A stretch of DNA of 64,000 bases from Pseudaminobacter soli (ex Li et al. 2025). GTDB lineage: Bacteria > Pseudomonadota > Alphaproteobacteria > Rhizobiales > Rhizobiaceae. How positions within the stretch are numbered: position 1 is the first letter of the stretch; each line of letters begins with the position of its first letter. Positions 18,229-29,421 of this stretch are shown piece by piece. The DNA lies in NCBI RefSeq assembly GCF_029892515.1, contig NZ_JARXVF010000001.1, positions 1,674,001 to 1,738,000 on the forward strand. The letters run 5' to 3'. The notes below the pieces were generated by a model. That model ran no database searches, had not been told where the DNA came from, and saw only the letters and a program-made list of their open reading frames with translations. A program made the position numbers and the translations under genes.

Positions 18229-19254
18229 ATGTCTTCTGCCCGCGACGAGGATTCCATCCTGCAGTTTCCGATCCTGATCGGCGACATCGGCGGCACCAAT
18301 GCGCGCTTCGCCATCATCGTCGACGCCAATTCCGAGCCGGGCGAGACGCGCGTCGTGCAGACCGCAAACTACGCCTCGATCGATGACGCGATCCAGGAAG
18401 CGGTGCTGGACCATACTTCGCTGAGGCCGCGTTCGGCCGTGCTGGCGGTGGCGGGCCCGGTTGACAGCGACGAGATCGCGCTGACCAACTGCCCTTGGGT
18501 GGTGCGGCCGAAGGCGATGTTCGAGACGCTCGGCCTTTCCGACATCGTCGTGCTCAACGACTTCGAGGCGCAGGCGCTTGCCGTGGCGGCGCTGGGCGAG
18601 GAGCACATGGAAAAGATCGGCTCCGGCGAGCCCGAGCCGACCGCCGGGCGCGTCGTGCTGGGGCCAGGAACCGGGCTCGGCGTCGCAGGACTGATCCACG
18701 CCTGCCACAAATGGATACCTGTGCCGGGCGAAGGCGGGCACATGGACATCGGCCCGCGCACCGAGCGCGACCGCGAGATCTTCCCGCATCTCGAACCGAT
18801 CGAGGGCCGCATCTCGGGCGAGCAGATTCTCTGCGGGCGCGGGCTCGTCAATTCCTATCGCGCAATCGCGATTGCCGACGGTAAGGAAGCCCGTTTCGCC
18901 ACGCCGGCGGAGATCACCGCCGCAGCACTGGACAAATCCGATCCGATTGCCGTCGAGGCGCTGGACTTCTTCGTCACCGCGCTCGGCCGTACCGCCGGCG
19001 ACCTTGCGCTGGTCTTCATGAGCCGCGGCGGCGTCTATCTCACCGGCGGCATCGCGCAGAAGATCGTGCCAGCGCTGAAGACAGGCAATTTCCGCGAGGC
19101 TTTCGAAGACAAGGCGCCGCACCGCGAGCTGCTGCGCAGCATGCCGGTCTATGTCATCACCCACCCGCTGGCGGCGCTGAACGGTCTTGCGGCCTATGCC
19201 CGCATACCATCGCGCTTCGGCGTCGAAACGACGGGAAGGCGCTGGCGTACATAG
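18229..19254 (+). CDS. glk: Glucokinase
   Basis: Glk phosphorylates glucose with ATP. The 341-aa protein has the ATP site [39 protein letters not shown] and [12 protein letters not shown], as in rhizobial Glk. A GTG at 18205, overlapping the mgsA stop, would add eight residues. The ATG at 18229 matches family starts better and is used. The gene probably forms an operon with mgsA. Confidence 0.93.
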   Translation: MSSARDEDSILQFPILIGDIGGTNARFAIIVDANSEPGETRVVQTANYASIDDAIQEAVLDHTSLRPRSAVLAVAGPVDSDEIALTNCPWVVRPKAMFETLGLSDIVVLNDFEAQALAVAALGEEHMEKIGSGEPEPTAGRVVLGPGTGLGVAGLIHACHKWIPVPGEGGHMDIGPRTERDREIFPHLEPIEGRISGEQILCGRGLVNSYRAIAIADGKEARFATPAEITAAALDKSDPIAVEALDFFVTALGRTAGDLALVFMSRGGVYLTGGIAQKIVPALKTGNFREAFEDKAPHRELLRSMPVYVITHPLAALNGLAAYARIPSRFGVETTGRRWRT

Positions 19255-19408
19255 ACCGCCGCGCGGCAGGGGAGCCGCGACATCGACGCCACAACGGCGA
19301 TGATTCGCATTCCGGCCATAGGCAAGCCGTCTCGATGACGCTATTAGGATCGCGGAACGAACCGAGTGGCGGGCGCGGTAGCGCAATCTTTGACGGACGA
19401 TCTTTAAT

Positions 19409-21249
<1,841 letters not shown>

Positions 21250-21253
<4 letters not shown>

Positions 21254-22071
21254 ACGACATGGGTCTCGTGGTTGTCGGGGCCGCCGGGCGGATGGGCCAG
21301 ACGCTGATCCGCACCATCCATGCCATGCCGGGCGTGCGCCTGGCCGGCGCTGTCGAGCGGGCTGGCTCGGCGCATGTCGGACACGATGCGGGCGAACTCG
21401 CCGGCCTCGGCAAGCTCGGCGTTGCGATCACCGACGACCCGCTGCCCGCCTTCGCCAAGGCCGACGGCGTGCTCGATTTCACCGCGCCCGCCGCGACCAC
21501 GGAATTTTCCGGCTATGCCGCGCAGGCGCGCATCGTCCATGTCATCGGCACCACCGGCTGCTCTGCCGGCGACGAAGCCAAGATCGCGGCGGCCGCGCGC
21601 CACGCGACCATCGTCAAGTCCGGCAATATGAGCCTGGGCGTCAACCTGCTTTCGGTGCTGGTGGAGCAGGCTGCGCAGGCGCTGGGACCGGAAGACTTCG
21701 ACATCGAGATCCTCGAAATGCACCATCGCCACAAGGTCGACGCGCCTTCGGGCACGGCCTTGCTGCTGGGCGAGGCCGCAGCGACGGGACGCGGCGTCAG
21801 CCTTGGCGAGCACAGCATCAGGGTGCGCGACGGCCACACCGGCGTGCGGGAGAACGGCGCCATCGGCTTTGCCTCGCTGCGCGGCGGCTCGGTGGTGGGC
21901 GACCATTCGGTGATCCTCGCCGGCACCGGCGAGCGCATCACGCTTTCGCACCAGGCCGAAGACCGCACCATCTTCGCGCGCGGCGCGGTGAAGGCCGCAC
22001 TCTGGGCTCGCGGCCGCAAGCCGGGGCTTTATTCCATGCGGGACGTGCTCGGCCTTTCCCAGGCCGGGTGA
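21250..22071 (+). CDS. dapB: 4-hydroxy-tetrahydrodipicolinate reductase
   Basis: DapB reduces the dihydrodipicolinate precursor with NAD(P)H in lysine and diaminopimelate synthesis. The 273-aa protein has GAAGRMGQT at the N-terminus, the catalytic [15 protein letters not shown] motif, and a late [15 protein letters not shown]. It starts inside the stop of the ABC exporter gene and is followed after 31 bp by gpmA. Confidence 0.96.
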
Positions 22072-22102
22072 TCGCGCTTTATCCATCCCAAGGGAGCAAG
22101 AC

Positions 22103-22732
22103 ATGACCGGAACCCTCGTGCTCGTCCGCCACGGCCAGAGCGAATGGAACATGAAGAACCTGTTCACCGGCTGGCGCGACGTCGACCTCAGCGCACAGGG
22201 CGAAGCTGAAGCCAAGGCGGCCGGCGCACGGCTTGCCGCACGCGGCCTGAAGTTCGACATCGCCTTCACCTCGGCGCTGAAGCGCGCGCAGAAGACCTGC
22301 CAGTACATTCTCGACGCCACCGGCCAGAGCGACCTCAAGACGATCCGCGACCAGGCCCTGAACGAGCGCGACTATGGCGACCTCAACGGCCTCAACAAGG
22401 ACGATGCCCGCGCCAAGTGGGGCGAGGAGCAGGTGCATGTCTGGCGCCGTTCCTACGACACCCCACCGCCCGGCGGCGAGAGCCTGAAGGACACCGGCGC
22501 GCGCGTGTGGCCCTACTACATGCACGACATGCAGCCGCATGTGCTGCGCGGCGGCACCGTTCTGGTGGCTGCGCACGGCAATTCGCTGCGCGCGCTGATC
22601 ATGGCGCTGGAAGGCATTTCGGGCGAGGAGATCGTCAAGCTCGAACTCGCCACCGGCGTTCCGATCATCTACCGCCTGAACGCCGATTCGACCGTGGCCT
22701 CGAAGGAGGTCCTCGTCGCCGAGCCGGCGTAA
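22103..22732 (+). CDS. gpmA: 2,3-bisphosphoglycerate-dependent phosphoglycerate mutase
   Basis: GpmA interconverts 3- and 2-phosphoglycerate. The 209-aa form is the shorter alphaproteobacterial type. It has the phospho-histidine motif [30 protein letters not shown], and the second His in [22 protein letters not shown] precedes the ATG. A GC-rich hairpin follows the stop. Confidence 0.95.
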   Translation: MTGTLVLVRHGQSEWNMKNLFTGWRDVDLSAQGEAEAKAAGARLAARGLKFDIAFTSALKRAQKTCQYILDATGQSDLKTIRDQALNERDYGDLNGLNKDDARAKWGEEQVHVWRRSYDTPPPGGESLKDTGARVWPYYMHDMQPHVLRGGTVLVAAHGNSLRALIMALEGISGEEIVKLELATGVPIIYRLNADSTVASKEVLVAEPA

Positions 22733-23056
22733 GACGCCGCTCTCAAGGAATCCCGAAGCCCGGCCCTCGTGCCGGGCGACCTGAAGATCCGTCGGCCGGC
22801 GCCTTTGCCGACGCAACACTGGCGAGTCGGACGCTACCGATTCGGATTCGGGCAGCCGGCAAAGCGATTCGCGGGTCATTTTTGGCGACCGCGGGCGCAG
22901 AGTCGCAAATTCGTACGCTGCCGGCGGTCCAGTCCTCCGCCTCCCGTTCCGCTGATTTTCCCACGTTTTCCGGCATCTTGCGGGATGGCAGAGACGGGGC
23001 GCGACAAACCGCCCACAGCATCTTTCAGTTCCGATGCTTTTTTTCCCGAAACCGCG
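22733..23056. other. Intergenic region between gpmA and tRNA-Leu
   Basis: No gene is supported here. A hairpin with arms GCCCGGC/GCCGGGC at 22758-22777 follows the gpmA stop, but there is no T-tract after it. The rest shows no recognisable signal until the tRNA promoter. Confidence 0.5.
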
Positions 23057-23085
23057 TTGACACGGCCCCGCTGTCCGCTTACATC
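23057..23085 (+). promoter_or_regulatory. Probable promoter of tRNA-Leu
   Basis: A perfect -35 hexamer TTGACA at 23057-23062 is followed, after 17 bases, by a weak -10 TACATC at 23080-23085. The tRNA starts 14 bases later. Confidence 0.55.
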
Positions 23086-23098
23086 GGCGGCACACCTA

Positions 23099-23183
23099 GC
23101 CCAGGTGGCGGAATTGGTAGACGCGCACGGTTCAGGTCCGTGTGCCGCGAGGCGTGGAGGTTCGAGTCCTCTCCTGGGCACCA
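23099..23183 (+). tRNA. tRNA-Leu (anticodon CAG)
   Basis: The 7-bp acceptor stem GCCCAGG/CCTGGGC, the anticodon loop TTCAGGT inside the stem CACGG/CCGTG, a long variable arm (class II, as in leucine tRNAs), the T-arm GGTTCGAGTCC and an encoded CCA are all visible. The 3' end is the integration site of the following element. Confidence 0.96.
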
Positions 23184-23184
23184 T
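23168..23184. other. attL core
   Basis: CCTCTCCTGGGCACCAT covers the tRNA-Leu T-arm/acceptor 3' strand and CCA. It is repeated at 43941-43956 with one G missing. Confidence 0.75.
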
Positions 23185-23225
23185 TTGTTCTTCTGCGGTC
23201 ATCCGCAAGAACGATTTGGTTCTCG

Positions 23226-23252
23226 AAAAAGCCCGGTTTTCCGGGCTTTTTT
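23226..23252 (+). terminator. Intrinsic terminator after tRNA-Leu
   Basis: The stem AAAAAGCCCGG/CCGGGCTTTTT with a TTTT loop runs into a T-tract. Because it lies inside the element, it replaces the tRNA terminator displaced to 43953-43978. Confidence 0.85.
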
Positions 23253-23305
23253 CGTTTTCCGGCCTCTCTAGTTTTCCGTAACCGTCCGCTTGCAGACCCG
23301 CGGTT

Positions 23306-23366
23306 TGTTGGTAATGCTGTTGGTATCGTTGGGATTTTCCCACCCTGGGCCCGGAGCATACCAACA
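23306..23366. promoter_or_regulatory. Left integrase arm-type sites
   Basis: TGTTGGTAA (23306-23314) and TGTTGGTAT (23318-23326) are direct repeats 12 bp apart. The inverted copy ATACCAACA (23358-23366) touches the integrase ATG. The same box occurs twice, also 12 bp apart, at 43859-43879. These fit arm-binding sites; the inverted copy at the start codon could allow self-regulation. Confidence 0.6.
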
Positions 23367-24572
23367 ATGCCTCTGACGGATACCGCAGTCCGGAATTTGA
23401 AGCCGGCCAACACTACCAAGAAATACAGCGACGGCGGCGGCCTTCATCTGGTCGTCAATCCTACGGGGTCCAAGCTGTGGCGTATGGCCTATCGCTACGA
23501 CGGAAAGCAGAAACTTCTGTCATTTGGTGCTTACCCGGCTGTCTCCCTAGCGGACGCCAGAAAGCGGCGGGAGGACGCCAAAAAGCATCTCGCGGCTGGC
23601 AACGACCCAGGACATCAGGTCAAGGTTGAGCGCCGGGCTAAGCAGCTCTCCAACGCAACCACATTCGGCGCAATCGCGGATGAGTTCTTGCTGAAGCTTG
23701 AGCGTGAGGGGCGCGCCGACGCCACGATGAAAAAGAAGCGCTGGTTGTTGGGCATGGCGCGCGACGGGATCGGTAGCCGCCCCATCACCGAGATTTCCGC
23801 GGCCGACATTCTCGCTTCTCTTAAAGAGGTGGAAGCGGCCGGCAACTACGAAACTGCCCGCCGGATGCGATCCACCATTGGTCAAGTCTTTCGCTTCGCG
23901 ATCGCGACGGCCCGCGCGGAAAACGACCCCACGGGAGCCTTGAAAGGCGCACTCATCACACCGACGGTCACGCACAGGGCGGCAATCACCGACCGGAAAG
24001 GGTTTGGCGGTCTCCTACGCGCAATCTGGACATACGAGGGCACGCCCGAAACAAGAGCCGCATTGCAGCTTATGGCGTTGCTCTATCCTCGGCCGGGTGA
24101 GCTACGGTTGTCTTGCTGGGAAGAATTTGACCTCGACGGCTCTTCGTGGACCGTCCCGGCAGCACGGACGAAAATGCGCCGGGAACACACCAAGCCTTTG
24201 CCGCAACAGGCTGTCACGGTCCTGCGCGAACTCCACAAGGGCACCGGCGACGGTCGCTTAGTTTTTCCTTCTATCAAATCCCGGAAGCGATCGATCAGCG
24301 AAAACACCTTGAACGGGGCGCTGCGTCGTCTCGGCTTCACCGCCGACGAGGCCACCAGTCACGGGTTCCGGGCAACCGCGTCGACGTTGCTCAACGAAAG
24401 CGGCCATTGGTCGCCGGATGCGATCGAGGCAGAGCTGGGGCACGTCGGTGCCGACGAGGTTCGCCGGGCGTACCATCGCGCGCGGTATTGGGATGACCGG
24501 GTGAAGATGGCCCAATGGTGGGCAGACGAACTCGATACGTTGCGAACGACCGGTATCGGGGTTTTCGGATGA
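23367..24572 (+). CDS. int: Tyrosine integrase, P4/DUF4102 type
   Basis: This 401-aa site-specific recombinase has the N-terminal DUF4102 domain (YSDGGGLHLVVNPTGSKLWRM), an SAM-like core-binding domain near 100-200, and the catalytic set Arg242, His332-x-x-Arg335, His359 and Tyr369. The ATG at 23367 directly follows an arm-type box; a longer frame upstream would run through the tRNA end and is rejected. It drives integration into tRNA-Leu. Its stop overlaps the next gene as ATGA. Confidence 0.95.
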   Translation: MPLTDTAVRNLKPANTTKKYSDGGGLHLVVNPTGSKLWRMAYRYDGKQKLLSFGAYPAVSLADARKRREDAKKHLAAGNDPGHQVKVERRAKQLSNATTFGAIADEFLLKLEREGRADATMKKKRWLLGMARDGIGSRPITEISAADILASLKEVEAAGNYETARRMRSTIGQVFRFAIATARAENDPTGALKGALITPTVTHRAAITDRKGFGGLLRAIWTYEGTPETRAALQLMALLYPRPGELRLSCWEEFDLDGSSWTVPAARTKMRREHTKPLPQQAVTVLRELHKGTGDGRLVFPSIKSRKRSISENTLNGALRRLGFTADEATSHGFRATASTLLNESGHWSPDAIEAELGHVGADEVRRAYHRARYWDDRVKMAQWWADELDTLRTTGIGVFG

Positions 24573-25288
24573 CCACCGTCCAGGAAGAGCTAGGCCGGCT
24601 ACTGTCTTCCGTCCAATCGCTGACGGAAAGACTTGATGGGCGACCGCTCGAGAGCGAGCAAGCTACCGGCATCTATCAAGCATTTTGCATCATTGGAGAA
24701 ATGCTCGGCCCAGCCATAGCAGCCCACCTCGTCAAGGAATGCTCCGATGAGGATCTGCAAAATGAGCTTGCCGAGGGTATCCACACTGGACCGGGACGGG
24801 AGCGCTCGGCGGCGATCAGGGCCTACAACTCCGCGGTTGTCGCCCGCTTGCTTTTCGATCTGACACCTACTGTTTCAGGCGCTTTTCACTCCGGCGAGCA
24901 AACTGTTCAGGCGATCGTCAACGACCTAGTCGGCGATGACCCGCCGCTCGAACTCAAGAAGCCGCAGCAGCGCCCGCGCGGCGCAGGCGGGTGGCATTAC
25001 CGCAGACAGCGAGAGCTTGCGCGGGCGACCTTATACGAGATCGTAGTTTACGAAGCGGCCAGGAACGAAAAGGCGGAAGAACGGACGTTCAATGAGCTGA
25101 TTGAAAACGCCGGTAGCCGAACTGGGGAAACACGCTGGCGAGATCTCAAACGAGGCCAAAAGACACTGCGAGCGGATTTTGAATCCGTCTCACAAGCCTT
25201 GCGCGATCGCGCGATCCAAACCAGGGTTGAACACGAAAAACTGCACTTGCTTAGCAATCAGAATTTTTGGCGCACTCTTGGTTTGTAG
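24569..25288 (+). CDS. Unknown element protein coupled to the integrase
   Basis: This 239-aa protein is of no recognised family. It is soluble, with a helical N-terminal half and a basic, charged C-terminal half (about residues 135-230: RQRELARATLYEIVVYEAARNEKAEERTF is mostly charged). Its ATG lies in the integrase stop, so it is translationally coupled and could act with the integrase. No catalytic motif is seen. Confidence 0.65.
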   Translation: MTTVQEELGRLLSSVQSLTERLDGRPLESEQATGIYQAFCIIGEMLGPAIAAHLVKECSDEDLQNELAEGIHTGPGRERSAAIRAYNSAVVARLLFDLTPTVSGAFHSGEQTVQAIVNDLVGDDPPLELKKPQQRPRGAGGWHYRRQRELARATLYEIVVYEAARNEKAEERTFNELIENAGSRTGETRWRDLKRGQKTLRADFESVSQALRDRAIQTRVEHEKLHLLSNQNFWRTLGL

Positions 25289-25377
25289 CGCGAGCCAAAT
25301 CCCTATTTAGCTCCCGTATTATCCGCGCTCATCCGCTCCTATCGTTAGTCAATATTGGCGATAGAAGGACAGGCGCA

Positions 25378-25566
25378 ATGAGCCAACCCGACCGATTTAT
25401 CAGACTGAACGAGGTCGAAACCCTTACCGGCTTCAAACACTCGTTCATTTACTCGCAAATCAAGAATGGAGATTTCCCACCTCCCCTCAAGTTTGGGTAC
25501 GCCTCGCGCTGGTCCCTGAACGCAGTTCAAGCCTGGATGGCTGAAAAGCTCCGTGAGGCTGCATAA
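25378..25566 (+). CDS. AlpA-family DNA-binding regulator/excisionase
   Basis: This 62-aa protein has the MerR-like winged HTH pattern RLNEVETLTGFKHSFIYSQIKNGDFPPPLKFG...RWSLNAVQAWM, which is typical of AlpA regulators of P4-like elements. AlpA proteins control integrase genes or serve as excision factors. AAGGACAGGCGCA precedes the ATG. The stop overlaps the next start as TAATG. Confidence 0.85.
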   Translation: MSQPDRFIRLNEVETLTGFKHSFIYSQIKNGDFPPPLKFGYASRWSLNAVQAWMAEKLREAA

Positions 25567-26381
25567 TGGCCGATCATTACCTCTGCCGGTACAATCGGCC
25601 TCACCCCGCCAGCAAGTTCAGCTTTCTAGTTCGCAGCTTTGAATGGCTCGATAGCGTTGATCTGCGGTTCCAGTTCGAACCAATGGACCACGTCCCCGGA
25701 GCGAGCAGAGATGCCCAATACGTTGTCCGGCTAAACAACGAACTTTATGACTCTGTGCGCGCAACCACTCGCAGAGAAGTGGAAGGCAAATTCCAGCAAG
25801 CCGGCGTCTCAATTAATGCGGCCGTCGACGCTTTGATTGAGGCGGATGTCGACAACCAAATGCGCGCTTTGTCACTTTCCGAACGCTTGGCAGCTCGCTC
25901 CACCACAGGTCTGGGCTTTGCATCGCATTTCGACCTGCACGCACGCATCTTACACGCCGCATATTACGTGTTCACGCCGGAAAATAGCCGAGGGTCCGAA
26001 AACGCGCGATGTTCAGCAGTTGCCGCCGCGTTGAATGGAGACGCTCGGCGCGACGGCAAGCCGTGTTTGTCCGCTGATCACGTGCGACGTGCCGTAAACG
26101 ATCGGTTCTTTAAAGATCTCGTCCGCGCCTCCCTCCGCTTCGCTGGCCGTGACGAGCTCTTTTGGCAAATCTACCAAATAATGGCGTGGCACGATCGGCT
26201 AACCGTTCGCGCGCTGGATTATCTTTGGCGGCTCGCGGCTAAGGATAGTCGCTTCAAAAAATATCATGGCTCCGCGCTCGCTGACGCCATTCAAGAGCAC
26301 AGGGGCATGCGGCAGTGCGTCACCTGGTGGTTTGAGCGCGCGAGGCCATCCCCTCCACTCAACGTTCCTCTTGCGGCTTGA
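25566..26381 (+). CDS. Unknown element protein downstream of AlpA
   Basis: This 271-aa soluble protein is not recognised. It overlaps the AlpA-like gene by one base (TAATG), so the two are co-translated. It has mixed helix-rich sequence and a Trp-rich C-terminal part (WQIYQIMAWHD, YLWRLAAK, TWWFERARP). No known motif is visible. The position between regulator and replication genes suggests an early-function protein. Confidence 0.62.
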   Translation: MADHYLCRYNRPHPASKFSFLVRSFEWLDSVDLRFQFEPMDHVPGASRDAQYVVRLNNELYDSVRATTRREVEGKFQQAGVSINAAVDALIEADVDNQMRALSLSERLAARSTTGLGFASHFDLHARILHAAYYVFTPENSRGSENARCSAVAAALNGDARRDGKPCLSADHVRRAVNDRFFKDLVRASLRFAGRDELFWQIYQIMAWHDRLTVRALDYLWRLAAKDSRFKKYHGSALADAIQEHRGMRQCVTWWFERARPSPPLNVPLAA

Positions 26382-26463
26382 TGCTCGCGACTTTTGGTCG
26401 TTTTGCGGCGCTGTAATCGCAAGCCTGAGCGCGTCACGATGCTGGCTCACAGGAGGTCGCCAC

Positions 26464-26832
26464 ATGCAAACCACTGCCACACCTACCATGATTTCCGCCG
26501 CCGACGCGGCTCGTCGACTGGGTCTGTCACCGGCCCGCGTCTACGCCTTTTGCGCGTGTGGCATTCTTCTTTCGGATCGCGCGGGAAATCGGGTGTTCGT
26601 CGAGGAAACCAGTGTCGAACGCCTGGTGGCACGACGGCGAAGTGTTCGCCTAGCGCGCAAACCCAGGCACCTTCGACTGGTCGTAAACAACGAGAATGAA
26701 AAAGGCCGGTCGCCCGTTGCAGGGGCAAGCCGGCCGGAAAGTGTCCGACATGAATATAGCCCAAACGCCGCGGGCGATGCTAGGCGATTTCCTCGCGGCT
26801 TCACCAGTCGGCCGACCTGCGCCGACGAATGA
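26464..26832 (+). CDS. Small helix-turn-helix (MerR/excisionase-like) protein
   Basis: This 122-aa protein starts after a strong AGGAGG site. Residues 9-50 (MISAADAARRLGLSPARVYAF...FVEETSVERLVA) look like a MerR-type HTH with wing. The C-terminal half is basic and unstructured. Its last 83 bases overlap the start of the primase-helicase in another frame, so the true end or the next start could differ. Confidence 0.6.
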   Translation: MQTTATPTMISAADAARRLGLSPARVYAFCACGILLSDRAGNRVFVEETSVERLVARRRSVRLARKPRHLRLVVNNENEKGRSPVAGASRPESVRHEYSPNAAGDARRFPRGFTSRPTCADE

Positions 26833-29056
26833 CGAGAAGCAGCGCGGCGCGGATGTTGCCATAGACTTTCTGAAGAGGCTCGACCTGGACGGCCGGCACA
26901 ATCTCGTCAGGTTCGGGATCGATCCCGATGGCAAGAGTTTCGTTGATACCGGCAAGACCTTCGCCCCAGGCAGTTGGGATGCCATGCGGACTTGGCTCGT
27001 GGACAGTTATGGGCGGTACAACTGCTATTTCTCCCTCAACGAGCCGCTACCGGATGCGCCAGACCGCAAACTGGGAAAAGGTGACATCGGTGCCATTCGG
27101 GCCCTTTGTGTCGACGTGGATCCCGCGGACGGGGAAAACCTGGACGCATCGCGCCAACGGATCGCAGATCATTTCGCGGAGGCGCTGAACGATGTGTTTC
27201 CGCCATCAGCCGTGTGGGACACCGGTGGCGGCTATCAGGCATTTTGGAAGCTCTCGAGCAAGCTCCCCGCTAATGTCGACACGACACGTGAAATCGAAAG
27301 CCGTGGCCGCGCGCTCGTCGACATGCACAACAGCGACAGCGTGCAGAACGTGGATCGCATTCTGCGCCTGCCTGGGCTGCCGAACATCCCCGATGCCAAG
27401 AAGCTGGCGCGCGGCCGAGCAACCCGCACCGCAAGGTTGATCCACTTCGGCAAGCGGACGTTCAGCCTTGACGAAGTTAGGCAAGCGGTCCCGGCCTATG
27501 TCTCTGACAATGCAGGAGCCGACCTGTCGCCGGAAATTCGCGAGGCTATGGGCGCCTTGGACCTGCACGCGGTTTTCGAGGTTGCGGATTTTTCCGATCT
27601 CCCTGGCAATTTGCGTGACCGGTTTTCGTCAGCCTGCGAAGCCGACCCTAAGCTTCGGGCGATATGGGAGGGTGATGCGACGCACGTCAAAGGTGCCAAG
27701 GCCGGCTCGACCAGCGAATGGCGGTTTGCCTTGGCTCAGCAGCTTGCTTCGTCGCGGGAGATCGAATTTCACATTCACGATTACGCTCTCCTGCTCAGAG
27801 CCTGGCCGGAGGCGGCGCCATTCTGGGACAAATACGAAGACGATGATTTCGGATTGTCTCGGCAGCTCGCGCGCGAATGGGTCAAAAGCGGCGCAAGATT
27901 GTCGCCTCGAGCACTGGTAGAAAAATGGTTCGACCCGAACGCCTTGGTCGTAGCGACCGAGCCGCTGTTTCCTCCAGATCCTGGCGGTACGCCAGCAACC
28001 GACTTTTTCCAAGTCGTGAGCATCGACGAGCTTAACGCCCGCCCGCCGGCGCAGTGGCTGGTTGCCAGGCACATTCCAAAAACCAGCTTAGGGTTTCTCA
28101 GCGGCGCGCCTGGCGCCGGCAAGACCTTTTTGGCCATCGATCTGGGATTGTCGATCGCCTACGGGCGTTCTGACTGGCACGGCGACGCGATCGAGAACAC
28201 CAAGCGGGGAATTGTGGTCTACGTCGCGGGCGAAGGCAGCTACGGCTTCAAGGCTCGCATAGCGGCTTGGCGGGCCAGGCACGCTGCAACGATGAGCACC
28301 GATCGCTTTGTCCTGATCGAGCAGGCCGTCAACATGATGTCCAAAACGGACATCGAGAAAATGGAGCGCACGCTTGCGCGCGCAGTCGCGCAGCCCATTG
28401 CTGCCATTTTCATCGACACAGTCTCCCGCGTCATTCCTGGGGCTGATGAAAACCATCAGGGGGAGATGTCACAATTTGTCGGCGCATGCGACAGGCTGAA
28501 AAACCGGTTCGGTTGCGCGATCATTTGTGTGCACCACCTGAACAAGAGCGCCGATGCCATGCGCGGCTCAACGGTCCTGATGGGCGCGGCCGATTTCGCT
28601 TTCAAGCTCACCAAACGGCCGAAGGGAACATCTCGGGAGTTGGTCTGCGAAAAGCAAAAGGACGGTCCCGACGGTTGGCATGACGTCTATGACTTCGAAA
28701 CGGTGTTCACCGCTGACGGGCAATCGTCGCTCATACCTCAGAGATTGGGGAACAGCAGCGGCGACACTTCGCTAACTCCGAAGAAGGTCGCCCAAATCTT
28801 CGAAGCAATGCGACAGGCTTGGGACGACGGACAGCCTTGGGCGCGCTCGCGCCAGTCGAAGCAACGTTGCGCGTCCCTTCGCATGCAAGCCGATTTCGGT
28901 ATCGATCGGGAGGAAGCAGAAAACGCCATCCAGTTATGGGAGCGTTCGGGCTTCATCGAAGAAGACATTGTGTCCAGCAAATACAAGGTGCGCGGCTTCC
29001 GAGTGAAAGGATCCCCTCTCCCGGAAGCGGCCGAAGCATCCGCGGCATTCGATTAG
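26750..29056 (+). CDS. Fused primase-helicase replication protein
   Basis: This protein of about 768 aa joins two parts. The N-terminal RepB/AEP-like primase has Asp122-x-Asp124 in ALCVDVDP, WDTGGGYQAFWKL and DRILRLPGLPN. The RecA-fold helicase (AAA_25) has Walker A GAPGAGKT at 452-459 and Walker B AIFIDTVSR, followed by VHHLNKSADAMRGS. Such fusions replicate phage satellites and plasmids. GGAAAG eight bases ahead supports the ATG at 26750; 26696 is an alternative. Ten GGCGGAAA repeats follow at once. Confidence 0.88.
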   Translation: MNIAQTPRAMLGDFLAASPVGRPAPTNDEKQRGADVAIDFLKRLDLDGRHNLVRFGIDPDGKSFVDTGKTFAPGSWDAMRTWLVDSYGRYNCYFSLNEPLPDAPDRKLGKGDIGAIRALCVDVDPADGENLDASRQRIADHFAEALNDVFPPSAVWDTGGGYQAFWKLSSKLPANVDTTREIESRGRALVDMHNSDSVQNVDRILRLPGLPNIPDAKKLARGRATRTARLIHFGKRTFSLDEVRQAVPAYVSDNAGADLSPEIREAMGALDLHAVFEVADFSDLPGNLRDRFSSACEADPKLRAIWEGDATHVKGAKAGSTSEWRFALAQQLASSREIEFHIHDYALLLRAWPEAAPFWDKYEDDDFGLSRQLAREWVKSGARLSPRALVEKWFDPNALVVATEPLFPPDPGGTPATDFFQVVSIDELNARPPAQWLVARHIPKTSLGFLSGAPGAGKTFLAIDLGLSIAYGRSDWHGDAIENTKRGIVVYVAGEGSYGFKARIAAWRARHAATMSTDRFVLIEQAVNMMSKTDIEKMERTLARAVAQPIAAIFIDTVSRVIPGADENHQGEMSQFVGACDRLKNRFGCAIICVHHLNKSADAMRGSTVLMGAADFAFKLTKRPKGTSRELVCEKQKDGPDGWHDVYDFETVFTADGQSSLIPQRLGNSSGDTSLTPKKVAQIFEAMRQAWDDGQPWARSRQSKQRCASLRMQADFGIDREEAENAIQLWERSGFIEEDIVSSKYKVRGFRVKGSPLPEAAEASAAFD

Positions 29057-29082
29057 GCGATGTGTATCACGGACAAAATGTC

Positions 29083-29273
29083 GGCGGAAAAGCCTTGGCG
29101 GAAATGGTGGAGGAAAAGGTCGAAAACAGGGCGGAAAAGCGGAAATGCACCTCTAACCGATTGATTTCATTGGCGGAAATGAATGGCGGAAATGCAGGCG
29201 GAAATGGAAACCGTTCGGCGGAAAAGCATGGCTAACCCATTGATTTTATTGGGGCGGAAATGCAGGCGGAAAT
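29083..29273. repeat. Iteron-like cluster, candidate replication origin
   Basis: GGCGGAAA or close variants occur ten times between 29083 and 29273, several at 12-13 bp spacing (29172, 29185, 29197; 29253, 29265). Two longer units share ATTGATTTNATTGG before the boxes. The tract lies directly after the primase-helicase and has no convincing gene. The arrangement resembles Rep-binding iterons next to an AT-rich unwinding region. The rest of the gap to 29421 shows no other signal. Confidence 0.6.
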
Positions 29274-29421
29274 ACATACTACGTATGGGGCGGCGGCTCC
29301 GCTCCGCTTGCCCGCGCTCCGCCGGCCCCTCGAACTTGTATGCGGGCAAAGCTCCCACCTTCTTTGGGTCGGGCAACTTGCTGATAATTCAAATGGACGG
29401 GCTGTGTCCGATGGTGAGCGC

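Noticed and set aside
22758-22777. Intrinsic terminator after gpmA
   Set aside because: The hairpin is good, but no T-tract follows, so it is only noted within the gap entry.
29083-29273. CRISPR array
   Set aside because: The repeats are 8-9 bases with 3-40 base gaps, there are no regular spacers, and no cas genes are present.
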